Below are positions 1-5,956 of a stretch of 5,956 nt of DNA, one piece after another (positions within the stretch are counted from its first letter, which is position 1; every line of letters starts with the position of its first letter). Source of the DNA: Candidatus Poribacteria bacterium (GTDB lineage: Bacteria > Poribacteria > WGA-4E > GCA-2687025); NCBI GenBank assembly GCA_027625215.1, contig JAQBWJ010000163.1, forward strand, positions 1 through 5,956, read 5' to 3'. Below the pieces are notes generated by a model. The model saw nothing but the letters and a program-made list of their open reading frames with translations. It was not told where the DNA came from and did no database searches. The position numbers and the translations under genes are program-made.

Positions 1-2365
1 CGACCTCCTCCTCGCGCGGATAGCGGCAGAACGTCGCCAGATAGACCTCCTCCGCCAACGCCCGGTCGCCCACGTCCGATTCGATCAGACGCGCGATCCG
101 TCCGTGCGGGTCGATGAGCGCGTCGCCCACTGTCGAGCCGTTGATGAGGTTCATCGCGTGGGCGAGACTCACCTCCGTCGTGCGTTCGCACTCGCAGACC
201 GACTCGCGCGCGGGTCGCCCGAACAGTCTCAGGAAACCGTCGTCCCCGACCTGACTGTCGGGGAGTTGCGCGGCGCGGAACGACGTGGGCATCCCCTGAA
301 ACTTGGGATGGCTGCCCGTCGCGACGGTGATCGCGTCCAGCAGTTGCTCCGCCGTCAGCCGTTTGGGGGTCGCCCGCGCGAAGTTCGCCGAGTCGTCTTC
401 GTTCCAGCGATTCGATTTCATGCTGAGTTGGTACGTCCGCGACCGCGCGATGGTCCGCATGAGATGTTTCATGTCGAACCCGCTCTGAACGAAGTCTTCG
501 GTGAGCGCGTCGAGCAGTTCGGGGTTGCTCGGCGGGTTGCTGGTGCGAACGTCATCCACCGGCTCGATGATGCCGCGCCCCATGAAGTAACTCCACAGGC
601 GGTTGGCGGCGGATCGGGCGAAGAGCGGGTTGTCGGGAGAGGTGATCCACTCCGCGAGCGCTTCTCGCTGGTTGCCGCCGTTGCGCGTCGTTTCACCGTA
701 CGGCACGGACGGCGCGACCGTCTGCAACGTCTTCGGGTGCTTTACCTCAGACGGCGAATAACTCGTGAAGACGATCTCTTCGCCGGGAAGCCGTCCCGCT
801 TTCACGCCGACTTCCGCGAAGTACGCGCCCAGTTCGTAGTACTGGTTCTGCGTCCACTTCTCGAACGGGTGGTCGTGACACTTGTTGCAGGAGAACCGCA
901 CGCCCAGAAACAGTTGGGTCGTGTTCTCGACCGCCGAGGCGTAGTCGCGCGAGACGCGGTAGTAGTTCGCCGCAGGGTTCTCGTAGGCGCTGCCGTCGGC
1001 GGTGAGCAGTTCGCGCGCGAACTTGTCGTACGGCTTGTTGTCGGCGACCGACTTCTCGATCCACGAACGGAACAGCCACACGCCCTTGTCGCCGAGAAAC
1101 TTGCGGTTGCACTGTAGCAAGTCCGCCCACTTGTGCGTCCAGTGTTGGACGTATTCGGGGTCGTCCAGCAGTTTGTCGATCAGGGCTTCGCGCTTCGTTT
1201 TCGAGGGGGTGGTATCCGCCAAGAACGCGCGCGCCTGCTCCGGCGTCGGGGGAAGACCCGTCAGGTCGAAGTAGATGCGGCGCGCGAATTCGTCGTCGGT
1301 GCACAGTTCCGACGGCTGAATCTTCAACCGCTTCAGTTTGTTGTGAACGAGCGTGTCGATGTAGTTGTATTCGGGCGTATCGACCCACTTGAACCCGCTG
1401 CGGTCGCCCATGACGATGAGCGTGTTCGTTGCGTATGCGCCCTCGTAACGGGTCAGGATCGCCGCCTCGCCTCGCCGCATCGCGGTAATGTTCCCGCCGT
1501 CGGACATCGTCGCCACGTCGGTGGAACTGCTCGTGAAGACGGCTTCCCGCGTCACGTCGCGCGTCGTCCCGTCGGGGTAATGCGCGATGACGAGCACCTG
1601 TTGAGTCATGCCCGGTTCGGCAATTTCGACGGATTGCGGCAGCACTTCCAACCGTTCGACGCGGGTCGCGCGTCCGGCATCCGACCGAGCCCCCTCATCG
1701 ATCCAACGGCGAAGCAGGTTGTGATAGTCCGATCCGGGTTTCAGCGGCTGACCGCCTTTGTGCGGCACTTCGGACAGCGGCTTGAGCAGCATCAGGCTTT
1801 GATCGGGGAACGCTCGGTTGAACCGTCGCCCCGAAATATCCTGAATCAACGCTTCATAGTCGAACTCAGGGTCGTACCCGCGCAGCGACAGTTTGAACCC
1901 GTTTTTACCCTTCGCGGCTCCGTGACACGTCCCCGCGTTGCAGCCGAGCCTGCTGACGACGGGCATCACGTCGCGCACGAAACTGACAGGCGTTGGCTCG
2001 ATGCCGCGCACCGTCACGGGCAGGTCGATGGAGCGTCCGCCCGCGCTGATCGTCACCTTCGACTCGCCCGCCGCGACGGGGCGAAGATAACCGTTCGCGT
2101 CGACGCGCACCCCTTGCGACGCGCTGTACGTCGCCTGATGGGTCAGATCGACCCAATTGCCCGCCTTCGTCCGACCCGACACGAGGACGCGCCGCGCGTC
2201 GCTCCCGTGTTCGAGCGCGACCGTTTCGGGCTGAATCGACAGCGCGGTCACTTCCACCGATTTGGCGGTTTGCGCGGAGGCAATCGCGCCGAAACCGACC
2301 GCAACGAGGCATGTCATCAGCGCGATCAACGCGCGGGAGAGTCGTCTGCTACCTAATCGTGTCAT
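1..2365 (-). CDS. Exported Ig-like / DUF1549 (PSCyt2) / DUF1553 (PSD1) haem-motif protein, 3' end missing
   Basis: The frame is open from an ATG at 2365 to the window edge: 788 codons plus one base, with no stop reached. Residues 1-31 look like a signal peptide (arginine-rich start, hydrophobic core at about 13-29, ASA before the likely cut). A bacterial Ig-like (Big_2-type) domain spans about 38-120. A short cytochrome-like segment with CNAGTCHG follows at 142-149, then a second Ig-like domain at about 236-318. DUF1549 covers about 330-520, with LTGLPPTPEQ at 368-377 and a true CXXCH haem motif, CNKCHDHPF, at 493-501. DUF1553 begins near 565; NRLWSYFMGRG (588-598), TYQLS (644-648) and CECER (724-728) are typical of it. 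Judging by the family, only a few dozen C-terminal residues are missing. The family is abundant in planctomycetes and has no firmly established reaction. The position 64 bases behind the WD40-cytochrome suggests an operon and a shared periplasmic role. TAAGGG at 2381-2376 lies 10 bases before the ATG. Confidence 0.93.
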   Translation of the reverse strand, partial: MTRLGSRRLSRALIALMTCLVAVGFGAIASAQTAKSVEVTALSIQPETVALEHGSDARRVLVSGRTKAGNWVDLTHQATYSASQGVRVDANGYLRPVAAGESKVTISAGGRSIDLPVTVRGIEPTPVSFVRDVMPVVSRLGCNAGTCHGAAKGKNGFKLSLRGYDPEFDYEALIQDISGRRFNRAFPDQSLMLLKPLSEVPHKGGQPLKPGSDYHNLLRRWIDEGARSDAGRATRVERLEVLPQSVEIAEPGMTQQVLVIAHYPDGTTRDVTREAVFTSSSTDVATMSDGGNITAMRRGEAAILTRYEGAYATNTLIVMGDRSGFKWVDTPEYNYIDTLVHNKLKRLKIQPSELCTDDEFARRIYFDLTGLPPTPEQARAFLADTTPSKTKREALIDKLLDDPEYVQHWTHKWADLLQCNRKFLGDKGVWLFRSWIEKSVADNKPYDKFARELLTADGSAYENPAANYYRVSRDYASAVENTTQLFLGVRFSCNKCHDHPFEKWTQNQYYELGAYFAEVGVKAGRLPGEEIVFTSYSPSEVKHPKTLQTVAPSVPYGETTRNGGNQREALAEWITSPDNPLFARSAANRLWSYFMGRGIIEPVDDVRTSNPPSNPELLDALTEDFVQSGFDMKHLMRTIARSRTYQLSMKSNRWNEDDSANFARATPKRLTAEQLLDAITVATGSHPKFQGMPTSFRAAQLPDSQVGDDGFLRLFGRPARESVCECERTTEVSLAHAMNLINGSTVGDALIDPHGRIARLIESDVGDRALAEEVYLATFCRYPREEEV

Positions 2366-2429
2366 CGTCCCTATTCCCTTATCCACAGTTCGCCGCGATT
2401 TGATCCGTCCAGGCGGAGGGGGCGTGTCG

Positions 2430-3800
2430 CTACTGTATGCCGATTGGAACCGAAACGAACGCCAAAATCAACTGCCCGGTGTTCGCGTCGAAGAGCCGCG
2501 TTTTGCCGTCGAACCCGCCGACGGCGAGTCGCGTGCCGTCCGGGTGAAACGCGAGCGCGAACACGCAGACGTCATCGCCCTGCATCGACGCGACGAGCGA
2601 TCCGTCGGACACGTTGTAGATGCGCGTCTCGCCGTTCGCCGCGCCGATGGCGACGCGCGAGCCGTCCGCGTTGAAACAGACGGCGTTCACCGAGCCGGAC
2701 TGCGGCTCGAACTCGCGCACGAGGTTGAAGTCGGTATTGCCGATATCCCGCGTCGTTTCGCGGAAGATGCGGTAGAGTCGCGGCACGCGGTCGATCCCCG
2801 CGCTCAACACTTGGTCGGTCTTGGGGTGACGGGCGATGGCGTTGATCCCGCCGAACCCTTTGTTGCTCGCGTTGATGTCGTCAATGAACTGTCCCGAACT
2901 CACGTTCACCAACTTCAACGCCCCGTCGCGGCTCCCCGTCACGACATGCGAGCCGTCCTGCGAAAACTGCGTGCCGAACACCCAATCGCTGTGATTGTCG
3001 AACTTAAGGACTTCCGACCCGTCTTCCGTCGAGACGACGCGCGCCGTTTTGTCGCCGCAGCCGAACGCCAAGTACTTCCCGTCGGCGGAGAGCGAAACGC
3101 CGTACAGGTTGTCGTACGTCGAGCGGATCGCGCGAATCAGTCCGTGAGTCTGCGCGTTCCAGAGTTGCGCCTCGCCGAACTGCGCGGGCGTCCCACCGAC
3201 GGCGCACACGACCGCCCCGTCGGTTGAAAACGTGATCGACTCGATGCGGTGCGCCTCGCCGACGAGTCGGGCGATCAAACCGCTGCCGTCGGATTGGTGG
3301 AGCAGTACCTCGCGGAACCCCGACACGGCGAGCGTCTTGCCGTCCGGCGAGTACGCGAGCGCGGAGATGACGGGCGGCACGGTATAGACGGGCGGTTGAA
3401 CCGCGTTGATCGGGTCGTTCTGAGTGGACGGCGCGTCGTCTTGCGCTCCTTCGGTGATCCAGGCGCGGAACAGGTCGACCTCTTCCGGCGTCAGCGGCTT
3501 GGCGAATTTCGGCATCGCCGGTTTGTCGCCTGAGATGAGTCGGATGAGGAGGCTTTCGTCCGGGTTGCCCGCCACGAACGCGGGACCCGACGCGCCGCCT
3601 TTTGAAAGTTCGGCGTGCGTCGTGACGGCGAGTCCGGCGGCAGGATCGGCGGGGTTGTGGCATCCCTGACAACTGCGTTTCAGGATGGGAAGAATGTCCG
3701 CCGTGTAGCGGACGGATTCGGCGGAAGCCAACGCGGAACTCACCAAACAGGCGACCCCTATGAGGTAGGCAATGATCGCTTTCGTATTTCTCGTTCTCAA
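2430..3800 (-). CDS. Exported PSCyt1 c-type cytochrome fused to a WD40 beta-propeller
   Basis: The protein has 456 residues if it starts at the TTG at 3800. Residues 1-27 form a clean Sec signal peptide: basic RTRNTK, hydrophobic IIAYLIGVACLV, then ALASA before the likely cut. A planctomycete-type cytochrome domain (PSCyt1) spans about 28-120, with the haem-binding CQGCH at 44-48 and a candidate axial methionine at 96 (AMPKF), ending in WITEGA. Residues 143-447 hold about seven WD40-like repeats. The repeat starts are near 145, 185, 230, 272, 317, 369 and 411, recognisable by SPDGKTLAVSG, SADGKYLAFG, SQDGSHVVTGS, NADGSRVAIG and HPDGTRLAVGG. Seven repeats fit one closed propeller. The role is inferred to be a periplasmic electron-transfer or scaffold protein partnered with the downstream DUF1549/DUF1553 protein; no substrate can be named. 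The TTG is chosen because it lies 9 bases after AGAAGGG and gives the signal peptide at the right place. No in-frame ATG or GTG is nearby, although the frame stays open upstream to an ATG at 4337. Confidence 0.92.
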   Translation of the reverse strand: MRTRNTKAIIAYLIGVACLVSSALASAESVRYTADILPILKRSCQGCHNPADPAAGLAVTTHAELSKGGASGPAFVAGNPDESLLIRLISGDKPAMPKFAKPLTPEEVDLFRAWITEGAQDDAPSTQNDPINAVQPPVYTVPPVISALAYSPDGKTLAVSGFREVLLHQSDGSGLIARLVGEAHRIESITFSTDGAVVCAVGGTPAQFGEAQLWNAQTHGLIRAIRSTYDNLYGVSLSADGKYLAFGCGDKTARVVSTEDGSEVLKFDNHSDWVFGTQFSQDGSHVVTGSRDGALKLVNVSSGQFIDDINASNKGFGGINAIARHPKTDQVLSAGIDRVPRLYRIFRETTRDIGNTDFNLVREFEPQSGSVNAVCFNADGSRVAIGAANGETRIYNVSDGSLVASMQGDDVCVFALAFHPDGTRLAVGGFDGKTRLFDANTGQLILAFVSVPIGIQ

Positions 3801-3809
3801 CGGAACGCA

Positions 3810-3816
3810 CCCTTCT
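3810..3816 (-). promoter_or_regulatory. Ribosome binding site deciding the TTG start of the cytochrome-WD40 gene
   Basis: On the minus strand AGAAGGG ends 9 bases before the TTG at 3800-3798. This spacing matches the other three genes of the window (9-10 bases), and it is the main reason to accept TTG as the start codon. The ATG at 3825 is in a different frame and lies upstream of this site, so it cannot use it. Confidence 0.6.
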
Positions 3817-3869
3817 CTCGCGCATATTCGCTTGATCGGCGTTTGACCGAGAACATACAAGGGGCGAAG

Positions 3870-3897
3870 TTTATCAAACACGCAACATCGTACGCAA
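3870..3897 (-). promoter_or_regulatory. Possible sigma-70-like promoter for the cytochrome-WD40 / DUF1549 pair
   Basis: On the minus strand TTGCGT (3897-3892) and GATAAA (3875-3870) are 16 bases apart, inside a comparatively AT-rich gap about 70 bases before the TTG start. TTGCGT agrees with the first three bases of TTGACA, and GATAAA matches TATAAT at four positions. GTTGCGT occurs twice here with a period of 12 bases (3898-3892 and 3886-3880), which could be a regulator site or chance. Promoter rules for this organism are unknown, so this is a weak call. Confidence 0.25.
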
Positions 3898-3979
3898 CGA
3901 TTACGATCCGCCTGTGGCGACTTGGTTGCGGATGAACACGTCACAATTGATGCGGTCGTGTACTCGGTCGAACCGACGT

Positions 3980-4738
3980 TTACCGACGCTTGATCGCGCT
4001 CCACGTCGTCGCCAACCGCCCCTTCGCCGACACATCCAACCCGCTGTTGTTCATGTTGAACTCCAACTCCGCCGCCGTCAACGCGCGGTTGTAGATCGTC
4101 AGTTCGTCCATCCGCCCCATCATCGGTGAAATCCCCGTCGAGCCGCCGCCAATGCGGAGCGTCTCGGGGACGCTGTTCAACGGAGCCGCCACAGGCATCT
4201 CCGTATCCAATTCCATGTTGATGTACTGTCTCAACATCGACCCATCGAACACGGAGGCGATGTAATGCCACTCGTCCAGGTTGGGCGAGATGGACTGTTT
4301 CTGTCGCGTGCCGTTCCATGCGGCGGTGTAGAGCCACGTTTCAATCTGCGGCGATCCGGTGAACTGCGCGCTCCATTGCATCGCGTATCCGCCCGTGTTG
4401 CCCGCGTTGCGCCGACCGAGTATGCCTGAGTCCGGCTGCGATTGGACCGGGTTGATCCATAGGGCAATCGTGAGCGCTTCGGTCAAGTCCAACTCCGGCG
4501 CGGCGGGCGCTTCCACAAACGCCCCCGCCGTCTCGAACAGCGCGCACGGTCCGAGTTTGCCGTCGTTCGACCACGCCGCCCCGCCGATCATCGCCGTCAA
4601 CCCGCTCGGACTCAAATCTTGCGTGGTGTCGCCCTGCCCCTCCTCGAACGGGAGGTACAGCACGAGTCCCTTTTCGCTGATCGCCCATGTCGAGACGGTG
4701 ATTGCGGCGAGCGCGAACATCGAAATCGCGGTTTTCAT
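3980..4738 (-). CDS. Exported LamG-like (concanavalin A-type jelly-roll) protein
   Basis: This complete 252-residue protein has a signal peptide at about 1-19 (MKTA, a hydrophobic stretch, then TWA before the likely cut). The rest is a single LamG/concanavalin A-like jelly-roll of the Laminin_G_3 type. GLVLYLPFEEGQG (24-36) is the usual first strand, followed by LDLTEALTIALWINP (83-97), EWHYIASVFDGSMLRQYIN (156-174), LRIGGG (194-199) and GRMDELTIYNRALTAAEL (208-225). Such domains bind carbohydrates or proteins outside the cytoplasm and are usually not enzymes; no ligand can be assigned. After the fold comes a short basic tail, GRLATTWSAIKRR (240-252), which looks like a conserved C-terminal motif rather than part of the jelly-roll. 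The start is supported by a strong ribosome binding site. The gene lies 104 bases behind the dehydrogenase and 179 bases ahead of the cytochrome gene, so operon membership is uncertain. Confidence 0.9.
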   Translation of the reverse strand: MKTAISMFALAAITVSTWAISEKGLVLYLPFEEGQGDTTQDLSPSGLTAMIGGAAWSNDGKLGPCALFETAGAFVEAPAAPELDLTEALTIALWINPVQSQPDSGILGRRNAGNTGGYAMQWSAQFTGSPQIETWLYTAAWNGTRQKQSISPNLDEWHYIASVFDGSMLRQYINMELDTEMPVAAPLNSVPETLRIGGGSTGISPMMGRMDELTIYNRALTAAELEFNMNNSGLDVSAKGRLATTWSAIKRR

Positions 4739-4842
4739 TGGGAAACTCTCCTTACAAGCCGTGTTAAGTGACCTTCAATCTCTATGAAGTAGACACTACG
4801 TTGCCCATTTCGATCAAGGGGTCGCAACAGTGGGGAAGATCG
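4739..4842 (-). other. Gap between the dehydrogenase and LamG genes
   Basis: These 104 bases hold the LamG ribosome binding site. I see no stem followed by a T-tract that would end transcription after the dehydrogenase, and no convincing promoter pair. Read-through from the dehydrogenase into the LamG gene is therefore possible but not shown. Confidence 0.5.
4746..4754 (-). promoter_or_regulatory. Strong ribosome binding site of the LamG gene
   Basis: On the minus strand TAAGGAGAG is a near-perfect Shine-Dalgarno sequence, with the AAGGAG core ending 9 bases before the ATG at 4738. It is the best such site in the window and suggests that the LamG protein is made at a high level compared with its neighbours. 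Confidence 0.7.
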
Positions 4843-5877
4843 TCACACCGGCTGCAACACCGCTTTCACCGCCTGCCGATGCTCCGCCGCCTCGAAGGCG
4901 TGTTCCCACTCGGTGATCGGCAGCACATGCGTCACCATCGCCTCCATGTTCAACTGCTGCGCCGCGAGCAACAGCAACACGTTCTCCCATGTGCGCCAGG
5001 TGTGGCTGGACGTGCCTTGAAGCGTCGCGGCTTTGGCGACCAACGGGTCGAGGCTCATGTCAAGCGGCTTCGCGTTCCACGCGATCTTGGTGATCTGCCC
5101 GTTGCGCCGCACGACCTGCATCGCTTGCGCGAATGCCGCGTTCGCCCCCGCCGCGTCGATCACCAACGGCGCGCCCACCCCGTTCGACCGACAGTTCACC
5201 TCCTTGACGAGATCGTGTTTTTGGACATCGATGACCGCCTCAAATCCGATCTTCTCCGCCGCCTGAAGCCGTTTCGCGTCCGCCGTCAGCCCCGCGACGA
5301 CGACCCGCGCCCCGTGTATCTTGGCGATCTGCGCCGCGAACAGCCCGATGGGTCCGGGTCCGATCACAACGACCAACTCGCCCGGCTTTACCTCGCTCTT
5401 CACGGCGACGGCGTTGTAGGCGACGCTGATCGGCTCCGTGAGCGCGGCGTACTCGAACGGCACGCCTTCGGGGATGTGGTGCAGACACCGCTGCGGCACT
5501 TTCACGTACCGCGTGAACGCCCCGTGAACCCCGTACCCGAACCCCAACCGCTCCGGGCAGACGTTGTACTCGCCCGACCGACAGAACTCGCAGACGCCGC
5601 AGATGTACGCCGCCGTCTCGCTGACGACGCGGTCGCCGACCTTGAAGCCGCGCACGTTCGACCCCGTGTCGCGGATGACGCCGCAGAACTCGTGCCCCTG
5701 AATGACGGGGACGTTGATCGGGTAGGTGAGTTTGTTCCGCCAGAACTCGATGTCGCTGCCGCACACCCCGGCGGATTCGACTTCGAGCAGCACGTCGTCC
5801 GCGCCGATGGTCGGTTCGGGCATGTCGCGCAGTTCGACGTTCTTGTCTTCGAGTCCGTATTTGACGACGGCTTTCAT
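4843..5877 (-). CDS. Zinc-dependent medium-chain alcohol/polyol dehydrogenase
   Basis: This complete cytoplasmic enzyme of 344 residues is of normal length for the medium-chain dehydrogenase family (sorbitol, butanediol and threonine dehydrogenase relatives). These enzymes oxidise a secondary alcohol with NAD(P). The N-terminal catalytic domain has the catalytic-zinc residues C39 (CGSD), H62 and E63 (GHEFCG), with E148 in LTEP. The four structural-zinc cysteines are all present at 93, 96, 99 and 107. The Rossmann domain carries VIGPGPIGLFAAQIAK at 171-186. After the second strand the sequence reads VVVAGLTADAKRL (192-204): a glycine stands where NAD-preferring relatives usually have an acidic residue, so coenzyme preference is open. 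No residue is missing that would argue against activity. The substrate cannot be fixed; a sugar alcohol is a fair guess. AGAAGGA (5894-5888) lies 10 bases before the ATG. It is the first gene of the same-strand run within the window. Confidence 0.94.
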   Translation of the reverse strand: MKAVVKYGLEDKNVELRDMPEPTIGADDVLLEVESAGVCGSDIEFWRNKLTYPINVPVIQGHEFCGVIRDTGSNVRGFKVGDRVVSETAAYICGVCEFCRSGEYNVCPERLGFGYGVHGAFTRYVKVPQRCLHHIPEGVPFEYAALTEPISVAYNAVAVKSEVKPGELVVVIGPGPIGLFAAQIAKIHGARVVVAGLTADAKRLQAAEKIGFEAVIDVQKHDLVKEVNCRSNGVGAPLVIDAAGANAAFAQAMQVVRRNGQITKIAWNAKPLDMSLDPLVAKAATLQGTSSHTWRTWENVLLLLAAQQLNMEAMVTHVLPITEWEHAFEAAEHRQAVKAVLQPV

Positions 5878-5910
5878 TGTTCGGGCGTCCTTCTCAATTC
5901 GGTGGTGCGT

Positions 5911-5924
5911 TCACAGACTGTCAA
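5911..5924 (-). promoter_or_regulatory. TTGACA -35-like box overlapping a short palindrome, upstream of the dehydrogenase
   Basis: TTGACA, a perfect -35 hexamer, reads on the minus strand at 5924-5919, 41 bases before the ATG. The bases at 5923-5911 read TGACAGTCTGTGA, an inverted repeat with ACAG and CTGT arms around a central T, matching at five of six arm positions. At a spacing of 16-18 bases I find only a poor -10 element (CGAATT or GAATTG). A repressor site over a promoter is possible; chance is equally plausible. Confidence 0.22.
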
Positions 5925-5956
5925 AACAAAGATTACCACGTTTGACGGTTCGCCGT

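Larger units (their letters stand above)
3801..3979 (-). other. Intergenic region between the LamG and cytochrome-WD40 genes
   Basis: These 179 bases separate the LamG stop codon from the TTG start and are visibly more AT-rich than the genes. They contain the ribosome binding site, a possible promoter and a short direct repeat listed separately. A 5-bp stem with a 3-base loop at 3964-3976 has no T-tract after it, so I do not call a terminator. The frame of the downstream gene remains open through the whole stretch, but the reading there has no recognisable protein character. Confidence 0.7.

Noticed and set aside
104..1117. Open frame of 337 codons on the plus strand
   Set aside because: It lies wholly antisense to the DUF1549/DUF1553 gene. 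Its product is arginine- and valine-rich with no recognisable domain, as expected from a GC-rich gene read on the other strand.
747..1388. Minus-strand frame of 213 codons inside the DUF1549 region
   Set aside because: It is a shifted frame of the real gene and is arginine-rich. The true frame runs unbroken through this region with conserved family motifs, so there is no frameshift either.
2308..2313. Cysteine in the signal peptide of the DUF1549 protein (LMTC) as a lipoprotein cut site
   Set aside because: Threonine before the cysteine does not fit the lipobox, and the cysteine sits inside the hydrophobic core with a normal ASA cut site further on.
2333..2347. Twin-arginine export signal (SRRLS) at the start of the DUF1549 protein
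   Set aside because: It matches the Tat consensus only partly, and c-type haem proteins are normally exported unfolded by Sec, so Sec is the safer reading.
1133..2356. Open frame of 407 codons on the plus strand
   Set aside because: It is antisense to the N-terminal half of the same gene, where clear Ig-like and DUF1549 domains are read on the minus strand. Its composition is low-complexity and rich in R, H and V.
2262..3227. Open frame of 321 codons on the plus strand
   Set aside because: It is the mirror of the WD40 repeats and the start of the next gene. It shows no domain, and the minus-strand reading is convincing throughout.
3004..3825. ATG-started minus-strand frame of 273 codons overlapping the cytochrome-WD40 gene
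   Set aside because: It has no signal peptide or domain. The haem motif and the propeller are in the other frame, and the AGAAGGG site lies downstream of this ATG, inside the frame.
3964..3976. Small hairpin after the LamG stop codon as a terminator
   Set aside because: The stem has only 5 bp with a 3-base loop and no run of T follows, so it does not meet the pattern of an intrinsic terminator.

Overview
The window holds four genes, all on the minus strand, and reads like a GC-rich (about 60% by eye) chromosome segment from a member of, or relative of, the Planctomycetota–Verrucomicrobiota–Poribacteria assemblage. The main evidence is the protein families. A protein carrying the planctomycete-type domains PSCyt2 (DUF1549) and PSD1 (DUF1553) sits directly behind a PSCyt1 c-type cytochrome fused to a WD40 propeller. 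A small secreted LamG-type jelly-roll protein is next to them. The C-terminal tail of that LamG protein and the style of the dehydrogenase make me lean towards Candidatus Poribacteria, but this is recollection and not a search result.

Layout in transcription order (high to low coordinates). First is a complete zinc-dependent medium-chain dehydrogenase of the polyol/threonine dehydrogenase type (5877-4843). After a 104-base gap comes a complete exported LamG-like protein (4738-3980). After a 179-base gap comes an exported cytochrome c/WD40 fusion that appears to start at a TTG codon (3800-2430). After a 64-base gap comes a large exported Ig-like/DUF1549/DUF1553 protein (from 2365) that runs off the low-coordinate edge before its stop codon. 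Each gene has an AAGG-type ribosome binding site 9-10 bases before the chosen start, which supports all four starts together.

The WD40-cytochrome and the DUF1549/DUF1553 protein are the clear functional pair. Both carry Sec-type signal peptides and CXXCH haem motifs, so they probably form a periplasmic haem-protein module of unknown substrate. In related genomes such pairs often lie beside a DUF1501 gene, which I would expect just beyond base 1. The LamG protein could contribute carbohydrate or surface binding, and the cytoplasmic dehydrogenase could oxidise a sugar alcohol, but neither link is shown by the sequence. I see no tRNA, rRNA, CRISPR array, insertion sequence or convincing terminator. 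The long open frames on the plus strand are antisense shadows of these genes. I found no strong sign of a wholly new system. The most unusual points are a CX4CH motif between two Ig-like domains, the TTG start, and the cytochrome-propeller/DUF1549 pairing.
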